Source: Zygnema cylindricum
Taxonomy: Eukaryota > Streptophyta > Zygnematophyceae > Zygnematales > Zygnemataceae
Length of the DNA stretch: 24,624 nucleotides
Assembly: GCA_037447655.1 (NCBI GenBank)
Contig: JBBHKE010002632.1
Coordinates: forward strand, 126,001 to 150,624
Direction: 5' to 3'
The translations under genes were made by a program, and so were the position numbers. Shown here one piece after another: positions 1-11,083 of this stretch (position 1 is its first letter; every line of letters starts with the position of its first letter). The notes beneath the pieces are model-generated. The model was not told the origin of the DNA. It did no database searches and was given only the letters and a program-made list of their open reading frames with translations.

Positions 1-345
1 ACAAAACTGCGGAAACCACATGTAAATAAAGTGTTGCGCACAGTCACTTTCTCACTTTACGTGAGCTCTGATGCAAAAGCACATGTTGGCTTTTAACTTA
101 GCCGCAAAATTGAAATATTTGAAATCACACACGTTGTACACTAAAACAAAACGGACTTGTGTAAAAATATTAATGAAACTAAATGAAAAAAATGCGAGTC
201 GTCACGCGCGACCAAAACATGCCACACTATTTACGGTTTTTTATTAGATTTCAATTTTGTGGCTAAGATAAAAGCCAACATATGCTCTCAAATAGGAGCT
301 CACGTACAAGTGAAAAAGTGACTGTATGCCGCAGGTTTTTTACAT
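1..345. repeat. Inverted-repeat (MITE-like) element
   Basis: Positions 41-116 are repeated in inverted orientation at 248-324, with roughly 10 differences over about 77 bases by hand alignment. The shared arm contains CAGTCACTTT, ACGTGAGCTC, TTGGCTTTTA and CAAAATTGAAAT. Weaker similarity continues outward to CTGCGG near 7-12 and CCGCAG near 329-334, so the element probably starts at or just before the window edge. The ~130-bp middle is AT-rich and noncoding. Long terminal inverted repeats around a short core are typical of a MITE or a foldback element. No target-site duplication could be assigned and the superfamily is unknown. Confidence 0.6.
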
Positions 346-566
346 TAAATCTTGGTCGGCAGTGTGAATTGATGATTTTGTTACAACGGTCGACGTTCAC
401 AAGCGCACCAAAATTTTAATTGGTTCTTACAATATTTTGAAAGTCAAAGTTGATCAACGGATTAACCGTCAAATTTGAACTTAGCGGTACTTAACTTGTA
501 CCAATGTGTACTTTAAATAGACAATCTTTGACAAGGTGACGTAAAGTGACTTCAAGCAACAAAATT

Positions 567-651
567 AGTCATCGCGATGATCAATTCCCTTTATGAAATG
601 CATGCTGTCAAATAGTCACTGCGATGATCAATTCCCTTTATAAATTACATG
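567..651. repeat. Two-copy 47-bp direct repeat
   Basis: The stretch starting AGTCATCGCGATGATCAATT at 567 recurs at 614 as AGTCACTGCGATGATCAATT, and both continue with CCCTTTAT. The two copies sit 47 bp apart and differ at only a few positions. This is a simple local duplication with no sign of function. Confidence 0.75.
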
Positions 652-717
652 ATTTCTATATGGACGAGCATTGTGTTTCTATGCATTTCATTTTTGTGCA
701 AAGTTGTTAGTTGAATC

Positions 718-767
718 TATAGGGTTTGGTACGGTTTGGTATGATTTGGTACGGTACGGTACCGTAC
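718..767. repeat. Short GGTACGGTTT-type minisatellite
   Basis: A short run of ~10-bp units (GGTTTGGTACGGTTTGGTAT, then GGTACGGTACGGTACC) forms a small low-complexity tract ending in a GGTACC palindrome. Confidence 0.5.
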
Positions 768-1403
768 TCTAGTGTTCCGTGTCGATCGGAACTATGAACA
801 ATCGATTGCGATTTATGTATAGCGTTTAAACACTAGTTGCTATCAACTTTACCAACAAATAGTGATATCGAAATGATCGTTCATGGTCAAACAACATATT
901 ACTTTTTGTTAAGACATTTTACATGTACCATATTTACAGATTTTTCGGAAAGCTTAAAAATATACAAAAAGTAACAACGTGCAATATTGAGTGGAGGTTC
1001 ATAACTTTCATATCGCTATACCAATGTCTATTCGATAAACTACATCGATATATGGATTATAAAGACCCCCCAAGAAAGCACATAACACATTCGATGTACA
1101 ACAACATATTTTGCTTCGGTCAATCAGTGCGATGTGGACGTCGGAGACCCTTGCGAATATTGTTATATATATGCTTGTCATTTTCCTATGTACATGCGCG
1201 TGACGAGCAAGTTAAAATATATAGTGTACTCTCCTTCGTGCAAAACTTGTGGAAAATGTTTGACGCGTGCAAAAACGTTTTTCTGACGAATGGGTTGTTA
1301 CCTTTAATAAAATCACCTTCGAGAGTCGCTTTTATTAGAAGTGTGAAGATAAACCGGCGTGACGTGGAAATGTGTCGAAAAGATAATAGCGCCAAATTGG
1401 GAG
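768..1403. other. AT-rich stretch, no recognised gene
   Basis: No domain, splice structure or repeat is recognised here. A 172-codon open frame runs from 923 to 1441 on the plus strand, but its product matches no family I know and its last dozen codons lie inside the adjacent MITE. It is therefore not treated as a gene. Confidence 0.5.
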
Positions 1404-1616
1404 TAAACCGCGAATCGTTATTAGCGTTAACAAATATTTAGTGTTAAAGAACAATTAGTGTGATTAACGCAAATTGGGAATTTGGGGATTTTCAAAGAAA
1501 TCAGTCACTCTAATATTTTTTTAAGGGTTTTTTTAATCACTCTATTTAAGAATTTGGGTAAAAATTTAGGGACGCCTAATTAGCGTGATTAACCCTAATA
1601 GCGATTCGCGGTGTAC
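1404..1616. mobile_element. MITE, CACCGCGAATC family (short member)
   Basis: The left end reads TAAACCGCGAATCGTTATTAG and the right end, reverse-complemented, reads TACACCGCGAATCGCTATTAG, giving terminal inverted repeats of over 25 bp. The element is about 213 bp including a TA at each end. The interior is AT-rich and carries further ATTAG(T/C)GTGATTAA motifs. A TA at each border suggests TA target duplication, as in Tc1/mariner (Stowaway) elements, but this is inference. The same terminal sequence bounds the 622-bp element at 22438-23059 and appears once at 12938. Confidence 0.75.
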
Positions 1617-2998
1617 GTTCAAAGTTTCAGGAGGACGCAAAATGTACTTTAGTTCTTGCCCATTTTCGTACGGCATAAGATTTTCTCGTTGCATGTCTCA
1701 TTTTATGTAAAAATGATGACAAAAAACCCTTAAACACATGGGCACACCGCCTAAGGAATCGATGTTAAGAACGTTTTCTGTTTATATTGAAAAAGAATAA
1801 CTTGAAATTTCGTATCGGAGCATTACTGTACTGTTATGTACTGTACTTTCTTGTCTTATCTGGGCTTTTACAAAGAAACTGAACGACTCGGCCAAAAAAA
1901 ATGAAACAGCCGCTCCAACATGACTCTTCATAGTGACGTCTACTTTTCAAATTACCGTTGGCCTGTTTCTAGAAAGGTTTTTTCGAGTTTCGACGAATTC
2001 TCCATATGGCATTTGTCGGTGCACAGTAGTCCGTACACTGACTGACATCTGTTGCGGTTCTCAAAAACTCAAAAAGACTTCGGAGTGAATAGGCTCTGTA
2101 CGGTTTTCTCCGAGCTTGCCCTAGAAGCACCTCCACCGGAAAACGACAATCAAAAGTTCCCCTTCGAAGCTCAGCTGCCCAGCTTTTGTACGAACGGCGA
2201 AATATGCCAAATCTCCGACACACTGCGGTAGATTCCTAGGGTCCACATGCTGACGTGGCAGAAATTACTTGGTGCGCATCAACTCATATACGACAAAGAG
2301 CAAGGATCCAACGGGTGCGCATTTTTGTATCCTTCTTTGAAAAGATGCGTACGGCCACGTTTAGTGTTATAGCGCGTGCGTACCTTTTGATGGGATAAAA
2401 ATATAGCACGTGTCGTTATTTCACAGGTGCGTGAAACTATCATGCCAGATCCCCGAAAATGCTACGTGTAGTGTCGAATTTTCGTGACGTCTGAAGCAAA
2501 ATCCTACGTGTCAGGCTTTTGATAGGCGGGATACTCACAGGTTCTACTTGACACTGTGTCAGTCTAACAGTGTGACATCTACACATTTGCGTGGTTCACA
2601 CTTGGAAAAATGGGAAAACGATGTCATAAATTTTGGGTTCCGTACGCCAAATTTCATAAAATGACAAAATACGTTGCGGTGACGGTTGGGACGGTCGGTT
2701 TCGACCGTTTTGGAGCGTAGCGGCGGAAAAAAAATATAGTTTTAAGCGTCAAAAATTGACAGCTGCGAATACCGAACAGCAACTGCCGTCCGCCATCGGA
2801 CATCATGTTCGGAATGCACTTTTTCGTTTTTGAAGAATTACGAAACGAAGCGCACGGACGTGAACCGTACAAGATATTATTCTCTCGCAAACTTATGAAA
2901 AAACTAAAGGACCAATCACATAAGAGAACATGTAATGTGAAAAAAAAAAAAAAAAACGTATGAAAAAAAAAATTATCAATTTCCCACTCCCTGCACGT
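1617..2998. other. Unassigned noncoding DNA
   Basis: No protein family is recognised on either strand. The stretch at 2230-2520 has many CACGTG/ACGTG-like and TGCGTAC words, but no repeat unit could be defined. A poly(A)-rich run lies at 2939-2972. Minus-strand open frames at 1969-2223 and 2654-2890 resemble nothing known. Confidence 0.5.
2587..2620 (+). repeat. Dispersed 34-bp repeat, copy 1
   Basis: TTGCGTGGTTCACACTTGG followed by AAAAATGGGAAAACG recurs nearly exactly, in inverted orientation, at 11084-11116. The TGGTTCACACTT start resembles the terminus of a DNA transposon. No partner end is visible near this copy, so it may be a relic terminus. Confidence 0.6.
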
Positions 2999-3011
2999 AC
3001 TGCGCCCCTCC

Positions 3012-3086
3012 TCCTTTAAAATAAAAACTCACACTGCGCTCTCCTCCTTTAAAATAAAAGCTCAGTTCCTTAAAAATAAAAGCTCA
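3012..3086 (+). repeat. Three copies of a 20-bp repeat
   Basis: TCCTTTAAAATAAAARCTCA occurs at 3012-3031, 3045-3064 and, with one change, at 3067-3086. It is a small irregular tandem repeat in noncoding DNA. Confidence 0.7.
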
Positions 3087-3990
3087 GTGTAAGAGTCTAT
3101 GGTAAGTCATTACTGTTTAATTATTGTCAAGTGATTAAACATATTTGCTATGTGACTATGTTTATTTAGTGATTATGATATCCATTTTATTTTGCCGTAC
3201 AAACTTCAAGTATATCATTTCTCCGCATATCCCCTATTGGATAAAGTCTTCATATGCCTTTTTTTTTGTACATTTCAAATGTTAAAGCAAGTCGACATCA
3301 CAAACATGTTTTTTTTTTGTTTAAGCCAACGTGTTAATTTTCCCTGACCTGACCTGAATACAAGAAACAATACGTATAAAGCGGTCCAACAAGTAAGACA
3401 TGGTTTTTTGTGAAACGCCGATGAAATTCTATCACTGCAATAAATATCGAAGCGAAATGTTTGAAACTTTAACAGTGAACTGAGAATTTTCAATAATTTA
3501 AGCTCAAACCAACTAGCAAATTGTAATTCGTCACAGTTTAATGTCACAAAACTCTGTATTCCCGATCTATTTTGCAACTTTGCGTTTGGATATATTTTCT
3601 GGCCGTACTTGGCATGCTTTGACTGAGTGAAATACTAAGAAAGGCAAAGAACTGTATATTAAATTATCATTTTTTTTTTCTTGCAAGCTCATTTTAGAGA
3701 ATGACTAAAACTGAAAATTAATCACTTTGGGAAAACCCATAATCACTTTTGGGAGTTTGATTAACTGGAACAATTTGAGTGTTGAAAATAATTGAGAAAT
3801 GATCATTTTTGAGAAAGTGATTGTTGAAGTGAAACAACTAGAATCAGTTTTGGAACATAGACTGAGTAATTGAAAATAAACTGACAAATAATTTTGTTTG
3901 GGAAATTGACCAGAGTAACTGAAAAATAACTGAAAAAAAACTGCAAATCGGTTGAGGCGAGTGAACGCTTTCGGGTTTTGAAGGTGAGTA
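3087..3990. other. AT-rich DNA without recognised genes
   Basis: The minus-strand open frames at 3275-3577 and 3705-4040 have no recognisable product. Between about 3710 and 3960 there are many loosely spaced AATCACTTT and TAACTGAAAAATAACTGAA words. This may be a highly decayed repeat leading into the satellite that follows. Confidence 0.5.
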
Positions 3991-3991
3991 A

Positions 3992-5800
3992 AACAATAGT
4001 AATCCATACTAAAAATTGTAATAACACTTATTATGCACACTAACTGTACTTATACTAATGTTACAGACTAATAGCCGTACCAACAGTAAATTAATGCTAA
4101 TTGTACTGGCACTAATTACACAAACTAATGACTGTGTTAATACTAATTAAACAAACTAGTAACTGCACTTAAACTGATTGTACAGACATACAAACCACTA
4201 ACTGCAGTAATACTAATTATACACTAAACCTAATTATACAGACACTAAACCTAATTATACAGACAACTAGCAGAACCAATACTGAATATGCAAACTACTA
4301 ACACTAAAACAATAATACTCCATATTAAAGGCTGTAATAATACTTATTATACACACTAACTGTACCTATTCTAATGTGACAGACTAATAACCGTACCAAC
4401 AGTAAATTAATGCTAATTGTACTGGCATTAATTACACAAACTAATGACTGTGTTAATACTAATTAAACAAACTAGTAACTGTACTTAAACTGATTGTACA
4501 GACATACAAACCACTAACTGCGGTAATACTAATTATACACTAAAACCTAATTATACAGACAACTAGCAGAACCAATACTGAATATACAAACTACTAACAC
4601 TAAAACAGTTATAATCCATATTAAAGGCTGTAATAATACTTATTATACACACTAACTGTAACTATTCTAATGTGACAGAATAACCAACAGTAAATTAATG
4701 CTAATTGTACTGGCACTAATTGCATGAACCAAGAATGTGCTAATATTAATTATACAAACAAAAAACTGATCTGATATTAATTGTAGAGAGTTATCGGTAC
4801 TAATAAGTGTGCTAGCACTAATTAAACATACTAAAGACTATATTGATTTCCTTATTGTAAAGAGTTATCTGTACTAATAATTGTTCTACCACTAATAACA
4901 CATACTACAAACTATAGTGATGCAAATTGTACAGACTAATAACTGTACTATTACTAGAATACAAACTAATAATTGTGTTATCACTAACTATACAAACATA
5001 TAGATATACTAATACTAATTATACATTATTCAAACTTGGTCTACTACTAATTATACATTACTAATAATTGTACTAACTGTAATTATACAGTATTAGAAAT
5101 GCATTAATACCAATTATATAGACTAATAATTGTGTTCACGCTAATTATACATACTAACATTTGATAAGACTGATTAGACAAACTAATAACTATTCTAATA
5201 CCAATTATACAAACACTAATTTTATAGAGTAATAATTGTGTTAATACCAATTATACAGACTAATAACTGTAGTAACTCAAATTATACAGGCAAATTGTAC
5301 TAATATCAATAACATAGACTAGAAACTGTACCAATACTAATTATACACACTAAAAACTGTTCAAATACTAATTTCACTAAAACTTTCTTAATACTTTTTA
5401 ATACTAAAAATTGTACAAATGCTTGTTATACATTACTTATAATTGTCATAATACTTATTGTACATTACTAATAACTTTACTTACATTAATTAAACAAACT
5501 AATATAGTCGTACTAAAGGTGAATATATAGACTAATAACTATAATAATGATAATTTTACATGTAAAAAACTGTACAACTACTAAACATAATACATACAAA
5601 AACTGTACTAATTCTAATTCTAATTACGACAAAAACATGTGCAAATACTCAACAAACATATTCATAACTATACTGATCATACAAATTATCTACATATTGA
5701 TAATTGTACTTATATTAATTACATATAAAAATGTCTAACATTAGCGACAAATTGTACTAATATTAATTACACATCAAAATGTGACGACAAAAGCAGTGTC
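3992..5800. repeat. Diverged AT-rich satellite with higher-order units
   Basis: About 1.8 kb is built from diverged units of roughly 30-36 bp resembling CTAATTATACAAACTAATA followed by ACTGT. Units vary in length and sequence, as expected of an old tandem array. At the left end a larger unit is visible: AACAATAGTAATCCATA at 3992 recurs as AACAATAATACTCCATA at 4308 and AACAGTTATAATCCATA at 4604, giving spacings of 316 and 296 bp. Within these larger units most of the sequence aligns, so the higher-order copies are younger than the base units. Further right only the short unit persists. Two open frames inside it are chance products of the composition. Confidence 0.85.
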
Positions 5801-5842
5801 TTTCATCTTGTATAACTTCTTTTTCACGTCACTATTGTAACT

Positions 5843-6003
5843 ATTCTCTCCCTCTCCCTCTCTTTCTCCCTCTCTCTCTCCCTCTCCTCTCTCCTTGTCT
5901 CTCTCTCCCTCTCTCCCTCTCTCACTCTCTCCCTCTCTCCTCTCTCTCTTCTCTCTCTCTCCCTCTTTCCCTCTCTCCCTCTCTCCCTCTCTCTCTCACA
6001 CAC
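5843..6003 (+). repeat. Long (TCTCCC)n/(TC)n pyrimidine tract
   Basis: About 160 bases are almost purely C and T on the plus strand, in TCTCTCCC-type units, followed by a CA/CT-rich tail to about 6060. It is a microsatellite, and such mirror-like polypurine/polypyrimidine DNA can form triplex structures. The long Ser/Pro/Leu and Arg/Glu open frames on its two strands are artefacts of the repeat. Confidence 0.9.
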
Positions 6004-6146
6004 CCACAATCTCACTCACCATCACCCTCTCACACACTCACACTCTACCACCACCTATACCACCATTTTCTTTACCTGATTGCTCGTCCTTGATTCTCCA
6101 TAGCCCTTTCACCTTGTACGGTTTGGGAAGGGGTCAATTTCAAAAA

Positions 6147-7384
6147 ATGGATTCATTTGAAAATTTTGTGAAGCGAAGGATGTTGCGTATTCTGCTCATC
6201 ATACTACAATTGGCCATGTTACAGGAAAATTTTGAATTATTTGAGAGCAAGGCGTGATGTGTCTCTACCTCGGGGCAGAGTATAGTGGGTTTTTCCACGA
6301 TCCACAAGCTTTTGGGACGATATCTGCAACACTGTATGGCTGAATGTCGGCAGCATACATAGGGACAGAAAATGGAACAGGCATTTCGTGTGACCCTATC
6401 CACTTTTACAAAGTTTATTTTGGTTGTGGGGCCATATGTACAAAAACAATATACACGATATCGAGATGCTATACACTTGAATAAGGCTTTTGCGGTTGTG
6501 CTACACCGGTTAGCAGATAACACCGTTCTCACTAATAAAAATGTTTTGTATCGGTATATCCACCATAGTTAATTATACTGAAGATATTTGCTCGGTATTA
6601 GCTGGCCCACTTCAAACTACATATATTCAACGACCTCACAGGCGGGTCCTACAAGAAATAAATGAGGGGTTTAAAGAGATTTCCGGGATATCCCAATTAG
6701 CTGGAGCGGTTGATGGCACTCATATCTTCTTCTCACGACGACCAATTGAAAATGCATTTGAGTACTACGATCGATTTCGAAGACACATTGTAAGTCTCCA
6801 AGCAATTTGTGACCACAGGCTTATTTTTTGAATGTGTTTTGTGATCGACCTGGATAGACCCATGACTCCACATTATTCCAGGCGTCGACCGTGTACACAA
6901 GGTTAAGAAATCAACAAATATTAATAGAGTATGTGAAAGAAATATGTGGTACCACAATTTGACCAGTTATTGGTTGAGATGCGGCCTACCCTTCATCTAA
7001 TTTTCTAATCAAAGGATACTGTACAAGAAATGGTGGGAGTGTTTTGCAACAGTCTTTTGACAGAGCACTGGTGATAGCAAGAGTATGTATAGAGATGGCA
7101 TTTGGCGTACTAAAAGGTCGTTGGGAAATATTGCGGAACATTTTTGTAAAGGAGGAGATGGTGCCAACAGTTGTGGTTGTTTGTTGTGTTTTACATAATT
7201 TTATGATTTTAAATGGCGATCCATTGCCATTGCGCTGGAGACATTACACTATGTTTGAGGGACAAAACCATGTTGAACCTGCTTCACGAGGCGGGCGAAG
7301 CACAGTTATGGATGCTCTATTTCTCAAATTCTGTCTTGATCCCCGTGTTGTGATTGACGACGTGGAGTTAGGAGAGATAGAGTG
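6147..7384 (+). pseudogene. PIF/Harbinger-type DDE transposase, broken
   Basis: This is the remnant of a DNA transposase of the PIF/Harbinger (DDE_Tnp_4-like) kind, which cuts and pastes its element. Reading across frames gives an N-terminal part (NYLRARRDVSLPRG near 6228, VTLSTFTKF near 6390) and a helix-turn-helix-like part (GISTIVNYTEDICSVLAG near 6553). A catalytic core follows. GAVDGTHI carries the first Asp (6712-6714). Then come RPG-x-THDS (Asp at 6864-6866), DAAYP (Asp at 6978-6980) and IEMAFGVLKGRW (Glu at 7092-7094). The C-terminal VVVVCCVLHNFMI block is typical of the family. The gene is dead: frame changes lie near 6250, 6375, 6560 and in a T run at 6824-6829, and in-frame stops include TAG at 6855 and TGA at 6975, next to a catalytic Asp. 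A candidate start is at 6147. The opposing gene at 8811-10138 is the usual partner type. Confidence 0.85.
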
Positions 7385-7989
7385 ACATAATACTTGTTGA
7401 AGCAACATATAGTGATTGAGTTTCATGCAAAATTTGTGCATGATTCATACACATGATAGGTAGTTGTATAATTGAGATTTAAAGAGTTTTGACAAGAGTG
7501 TTTGAAACACGGGCATTGTTGTTGGCTGTTTAAGATTTACAAAAAAGGTTTTTTGAGTCTAACAAATGTATTTATGCTATTTTTATGCGTGTATTTAAAT
7601 TACTACTTGTTTTCTACGTCCGTTGTAAAGTTTACACGATGAAATGGCGTGCAATTTAAATTTATACACTTATGTTTTGCTCTTTTGTCGATGGTTCTAG
7701 GTGGTTTGTTTTTAGTGTTTTGCAGATTCTAGTGTGAACTTTGTATCCCGATGTCTTTTCACCAAAAAAGGTTTTTTGCTCAAAGGTTTTGAATGGTGTC
7801 GTGTGTAGTTGTCAATTCTTTTTGGTTCATTTATAACCAGCGTAATCTATATAAATGAAGACAATTCCGTAAAAGTTTGTTGGGTCGGATTAGAAGATGT
7901 ATAGGTGTTCAAATTATATTTACACTTCGACCCAAATTACGTACAAAATCACCATATTTGTGTGTTTTTGTCTTACATTGCAAACATCT
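7385..7989. other. Spacer downstream of the transposase
   Basis: This is T-rich noncoding DNA, probably internal to the Harbinger element. AAAAAAGGTTTTTTG occurs twice (near 7541 and 7766), each forming a small palindrome. No gene is seen. Confidence 0.5.
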
Positions 7990-8630
7990 CTCATATACAG
8001 GGGATCGTTGTCTTCACATAGTTGCAGAAAAAAAAAAAAACACAGATTTGAATGACTTGCAAAATCGAAACATACATACATAAAATATACCAAAAAAAAA
8101 ATTCATAAAGTGCACATTCATGTAGGTGTTCCCTTCTATTGGCAAATGTCATATAATTTATACAAGATCAACCCCACAAACTTGAATTCAACAAATTTGG
8201 ATCTAAGGTGGTGGTTCCATGTTTGTCTCATTTCCCTAATCAAGACGCCTTATATTCCATAAACAAGAGTGTGCATCTTTAAAACTCACACAAAAAACAT
8301 GACTTAAATGACCTCATAAACCGAGAAAATACAAATCATATACTACGAAAAAGTTTCAATATAGTATCATTTCACAATCGTCTTTGCATCTATTGACGAA
8401 TATCATATAACTTACACACGAGCATTCCTACAAGCTCTATTTAAACTAATTTGAATATGAGGTGTTGGCTCCATGGTTGAGGTGGTGGCTCCATGTTTGT
8501 TTCACCTCCACAGTTCGAAAGTCTTGTATTCCATAACAAATGACTGCATCCTTAAGAGACACAAAAGCAACAGAAACAGATATTTAATAGACGTAAAAAT
8601 GGAGCTCATATTGCTAATGCTTATCAGTTA
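7990..8630. repeat. Diverged 254-bp tandem duplication
   Basis: CTATTGGCAAATGTCATATAA at 8136 corresponds to CTATTGACGAATATCATATAA at 8390, 254 bp downstream. The alignment continues through GGTGGTGGTTCCATGTTTGT / GGTGGTGGCTCCATGTTTGT and TATTCCATAA. A partial third copy seems to precede it (GATTTGAATGACTTGCAAAA at about 8045, against ACTTAAATGACCTCATAAA at about 8302). The downstream copy has an extra internal doubling of GAGGTG(T/G)TGGCTCCATG. The repeat lies between the transposase and its partner gene and is probably internal to that transposon. Confidence 0.65.
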
Positions 8631-8810
8631 GGCTTGCAACTACTCATTTTTAATATGAATTATTGATGGTGTTTTCAAATCAACAGTCTTTTTTATGGAC
8701 TATTGATGGTTTTTTCAAATGAACAATTTTTATTGTGGTTTATTGAATTACAGGTGAAGGTCACATGTGAAAACAACCCTCTTAAATTGAACCTTACCCA
8801 CTGCGTGTTT

Positions 8811-10138
8811 TTAGTTGACTCCGCGTTTGGCACACTCCAATTTTAGACGCATCTCCTCGTTTTTCACCTTCATTTCTTCAAGTTTTATTTCTCTCTCACG
8901 AATTGCAATCATACGTTCATCTCTCTCATTTTCTTTCTGTTTTTGTTCCCTTTTATCTTCTTCGTCTTTCTGTCGACACTCCATGTCGAAAGCTAATCGA
9001 CGCTCAATCAACTCTGTTTTGGTTTTGTTAAACCTTTGTAAAACCTCCATTTTCTCTTTGTCAGATTGATCCGCCTTATCGATCATACCAGAGATTCTTC
9101 CCACCAACCCATTTAAATCATCATTTCCTTTGGACGAGGCATTGTTTTCTTCATCCTCACCAACTCCCCTAATTTTTGCTCCCACAAGGTTTGGGATTTT
9201 GGATGCATCGGCACTAAATTGCCAAAATGCTGGTTGTCTTCCTGTTGGGGGTTGTTTTGGTTTGCGAGGAAATTTTTTGCTCTCTGGCGAACTGAACACT
9301 TCTTTAACCCTCTCTTCTGCAATGTTAGAAGCCCCCCCCCACATTTCACACTCTCCTTCGTCGTCATCAGCACCGCTTTCTTGTCTTGTGCACCATTCAT
9401 CCGGAAATATAGGTTGTGCATAAGTTTTACCTGGAGAAAACGCGTCATATTTCTCACGAATGTCATCATTTTTTCCATCTACTCTCTCTTTATTTTTCTC
9501 GCTTAATAATTCATCCACAAAAATTGGACTGCCTCGCACCCCTGTTGCATTTTGTCTTCCTTCATGGTCGTTAATCTCACTCTCTGTAATTGGATGCTTA
9601 AGTTTTTTTGGTCCAGGTTCATGTTGTTTTAAGTTTTGCCCCCCTTGATATGGTTTCTCATTTTGAGGTGTCATTCGTTTCTGTGAACTTACTTTTGATC
9701 TCGCATTATTACATGTCTTATCTTGAATTGCCCCGAATTCTCCCCGTCCACCTTTTAGCCCCGTAGTGTCTAAGCGACAGTGTAGAATAGGGTCTAAGAT
9801 GGAAAAAAATGTCCCTTGAGGTTCTTCCCCTGTTTCTTTCTCCCTCCTCACTGCATCTTTATATTTTTTTTTTCCTCGCTTAGTTTTTGTTTGCATGAAG
9901 CAACGGAACGGCCTTTGCTTTCTGGTAGTTAACTAACGGCAGCAGCGATTTTCTGCCATTGCTCTTTGGTGCAATGCTTCCCTGGACTTTTTTGGAGTTT
10001 GCTCCAATTAACCAACAACACCTCTATTTCATTTTTTGTCCAACGGTCACGTTCCGGTTCACCTCTCGTGACATGTCCACTTGGAGGCGTGTCTTCTTGT
10101 GAAATTTGACTTAAAACCGGAAAGTTGGTGTCATCCAT
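8811..10138 (-). pseudogene. Trihelix/Myb-SANT-like protein of the Harbinger element
   Basis: PIF/Harbinger elements usually carry a second gene for a Myb/trihelix-like DNA-binding protein that assists the transposase; this reads as that gene. Translation from ATG at 10138 gives a short acidic leader, then a trihelix-type domain: DRWTKNEIEVLLVNWSKLQ, WQKIAAAV, LPESKGRSVASCKQKLSEEK, then KKYKDAVRREKETGEEP. A long polar middle follows, then a charged coiled-coil tail rich in Glu/Lys/Arg (about the last 90 residues) ending KLECAKRGVN. Two lesions break it: an in-frame TAA at 9929-9931, and a one-base shift in a T10 run at 9864-9873 (A10 on the coding strand). The downstream frame is then open for 361 codons. 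Just upstream, TTTTTTGTACAG ending at about 10173 looks like a 3' splice site, so a 5' noncoding exon is likely. The lesions are few, so decay seems more recent than in the transposase. Confidence 0.75.
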
Positions 10139-11083
10139 GATCGGGTATCTTCCGCGCTTGTTTACAACATGCCTGTACAAAAAATAATTGGCATTAAAGA
10201 GGAGTGGGTGTGTTAGTGAAGGATAGGGTTTGTGTGAATCATAATAATAAATTTCCTTCAATTGAATGGTTTAACTAATAGTCTAAAAGATGGTTTCATT
10301 CCTGCGAAGATGACCTAGATTTTGGGCACATTCATTTTTAACTCCATAAAACTTTTTAAATCAAACGCAACTTTACAGCGGCTTATTAATAGTAAAAATT
10401 AAAATTTAGAAGATTCATCTTACAAATTTATAAAAATTATAGAGTAATTTTCAGAAACTAACGGTGATACTTATAATAAAATACATGAGTATGATTTGAA
10501 AATTATAAAAATTTCAAATCTTTATGAATACGAAGCTTCTTAGCCTGTACAGTTGTAGGTTAGACTACAATACAATTAAATTTAAAATCTAAACATTCAT
10601 CAAAGGTTGCAACTTTTGCATTAAGTTGTCAAGAAAAAAATTAAAACCAAAAGATACCTTGGGAATGAGCGGCGACTAGCAACGGAAAGAGCTTGTCAAG
10701 AAAAATACGGATAAAAAAAAGCCTTTGCTTTGGAAAGTTTTGATAGGCTTATCAAAGAATGTTGGGACGCTGAAAGTGAAAGGAAGAGATTCGACTGAGG
10801 TCTCCGTTTGGTCCTGCTTGGTCCTTTGCTGTTTTTTTTTTCGGGCGCCCGTGGTTTTTTTTTTGGGGGCATGTTACAAGTTACTCCGGGTTTATTTGCG
10901 GTCTGTACCCACGCTTGCGTGGCAGTACAATTTGTTTTGGAAGGCGTCGTACATATCATGTCCGCAAAACGTTTCCTTTTTCGTACGGGCAAGTGGCTCA
11001 TATCACGACACGCTAGTTGACGCAGGCTAGCGTCACGTGCCAGTTCACAGTGGACAAAAAAAAGTACCGTTTTCATACCATAC
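10139..11083. other. AT-rich flank, no recognised gene
   Basis: This stretch contains a possible 3' splice site (AG at 10173-10174, minus strand) for the trihelix gene and AT-rich DNA in which its upstream exon might lie. GGTCTCCGTTTGGTCCTGC at about 10799 resembles the start of a Harbinger terminal repeat, but no mate was found. A 132-codon minus-strand frame at 10696-11094 owes its basic patch to T runs and is not credible. Confidence 0.4.

Noticed and set aside
923-1441. 172-codon plus-strand open frame
   Set aside because: No family resemblance, no coding-like composition, and its end runs into the MITE at 1404-1616; probably chance.
5547-5738. 63-codon Asn/Ile/Thr-rich frame
   Set aside because: It lies inside the AT-rich satellite and reflects its repeat units.
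5824-6257. Ser/Pro/Leu-rich (+) and Arg/Glu-rich (-) open frames
   Set aside because: Both are translations of the TC microsatellite; the 3' part of the plus frame only clips the start of the transposase relic.
9113-9506. Open frames on both strands inside the trihelix gene
   Set aside because: They are shadow frames of the 361-codon minus-strand reading that carries the coiled-coil tail.
10799-10825. GGTCTCCGTTTGGTCC as a Harbinger terminal repeat
   Set aside because: No inverted mate was found on either side of the transposase region.
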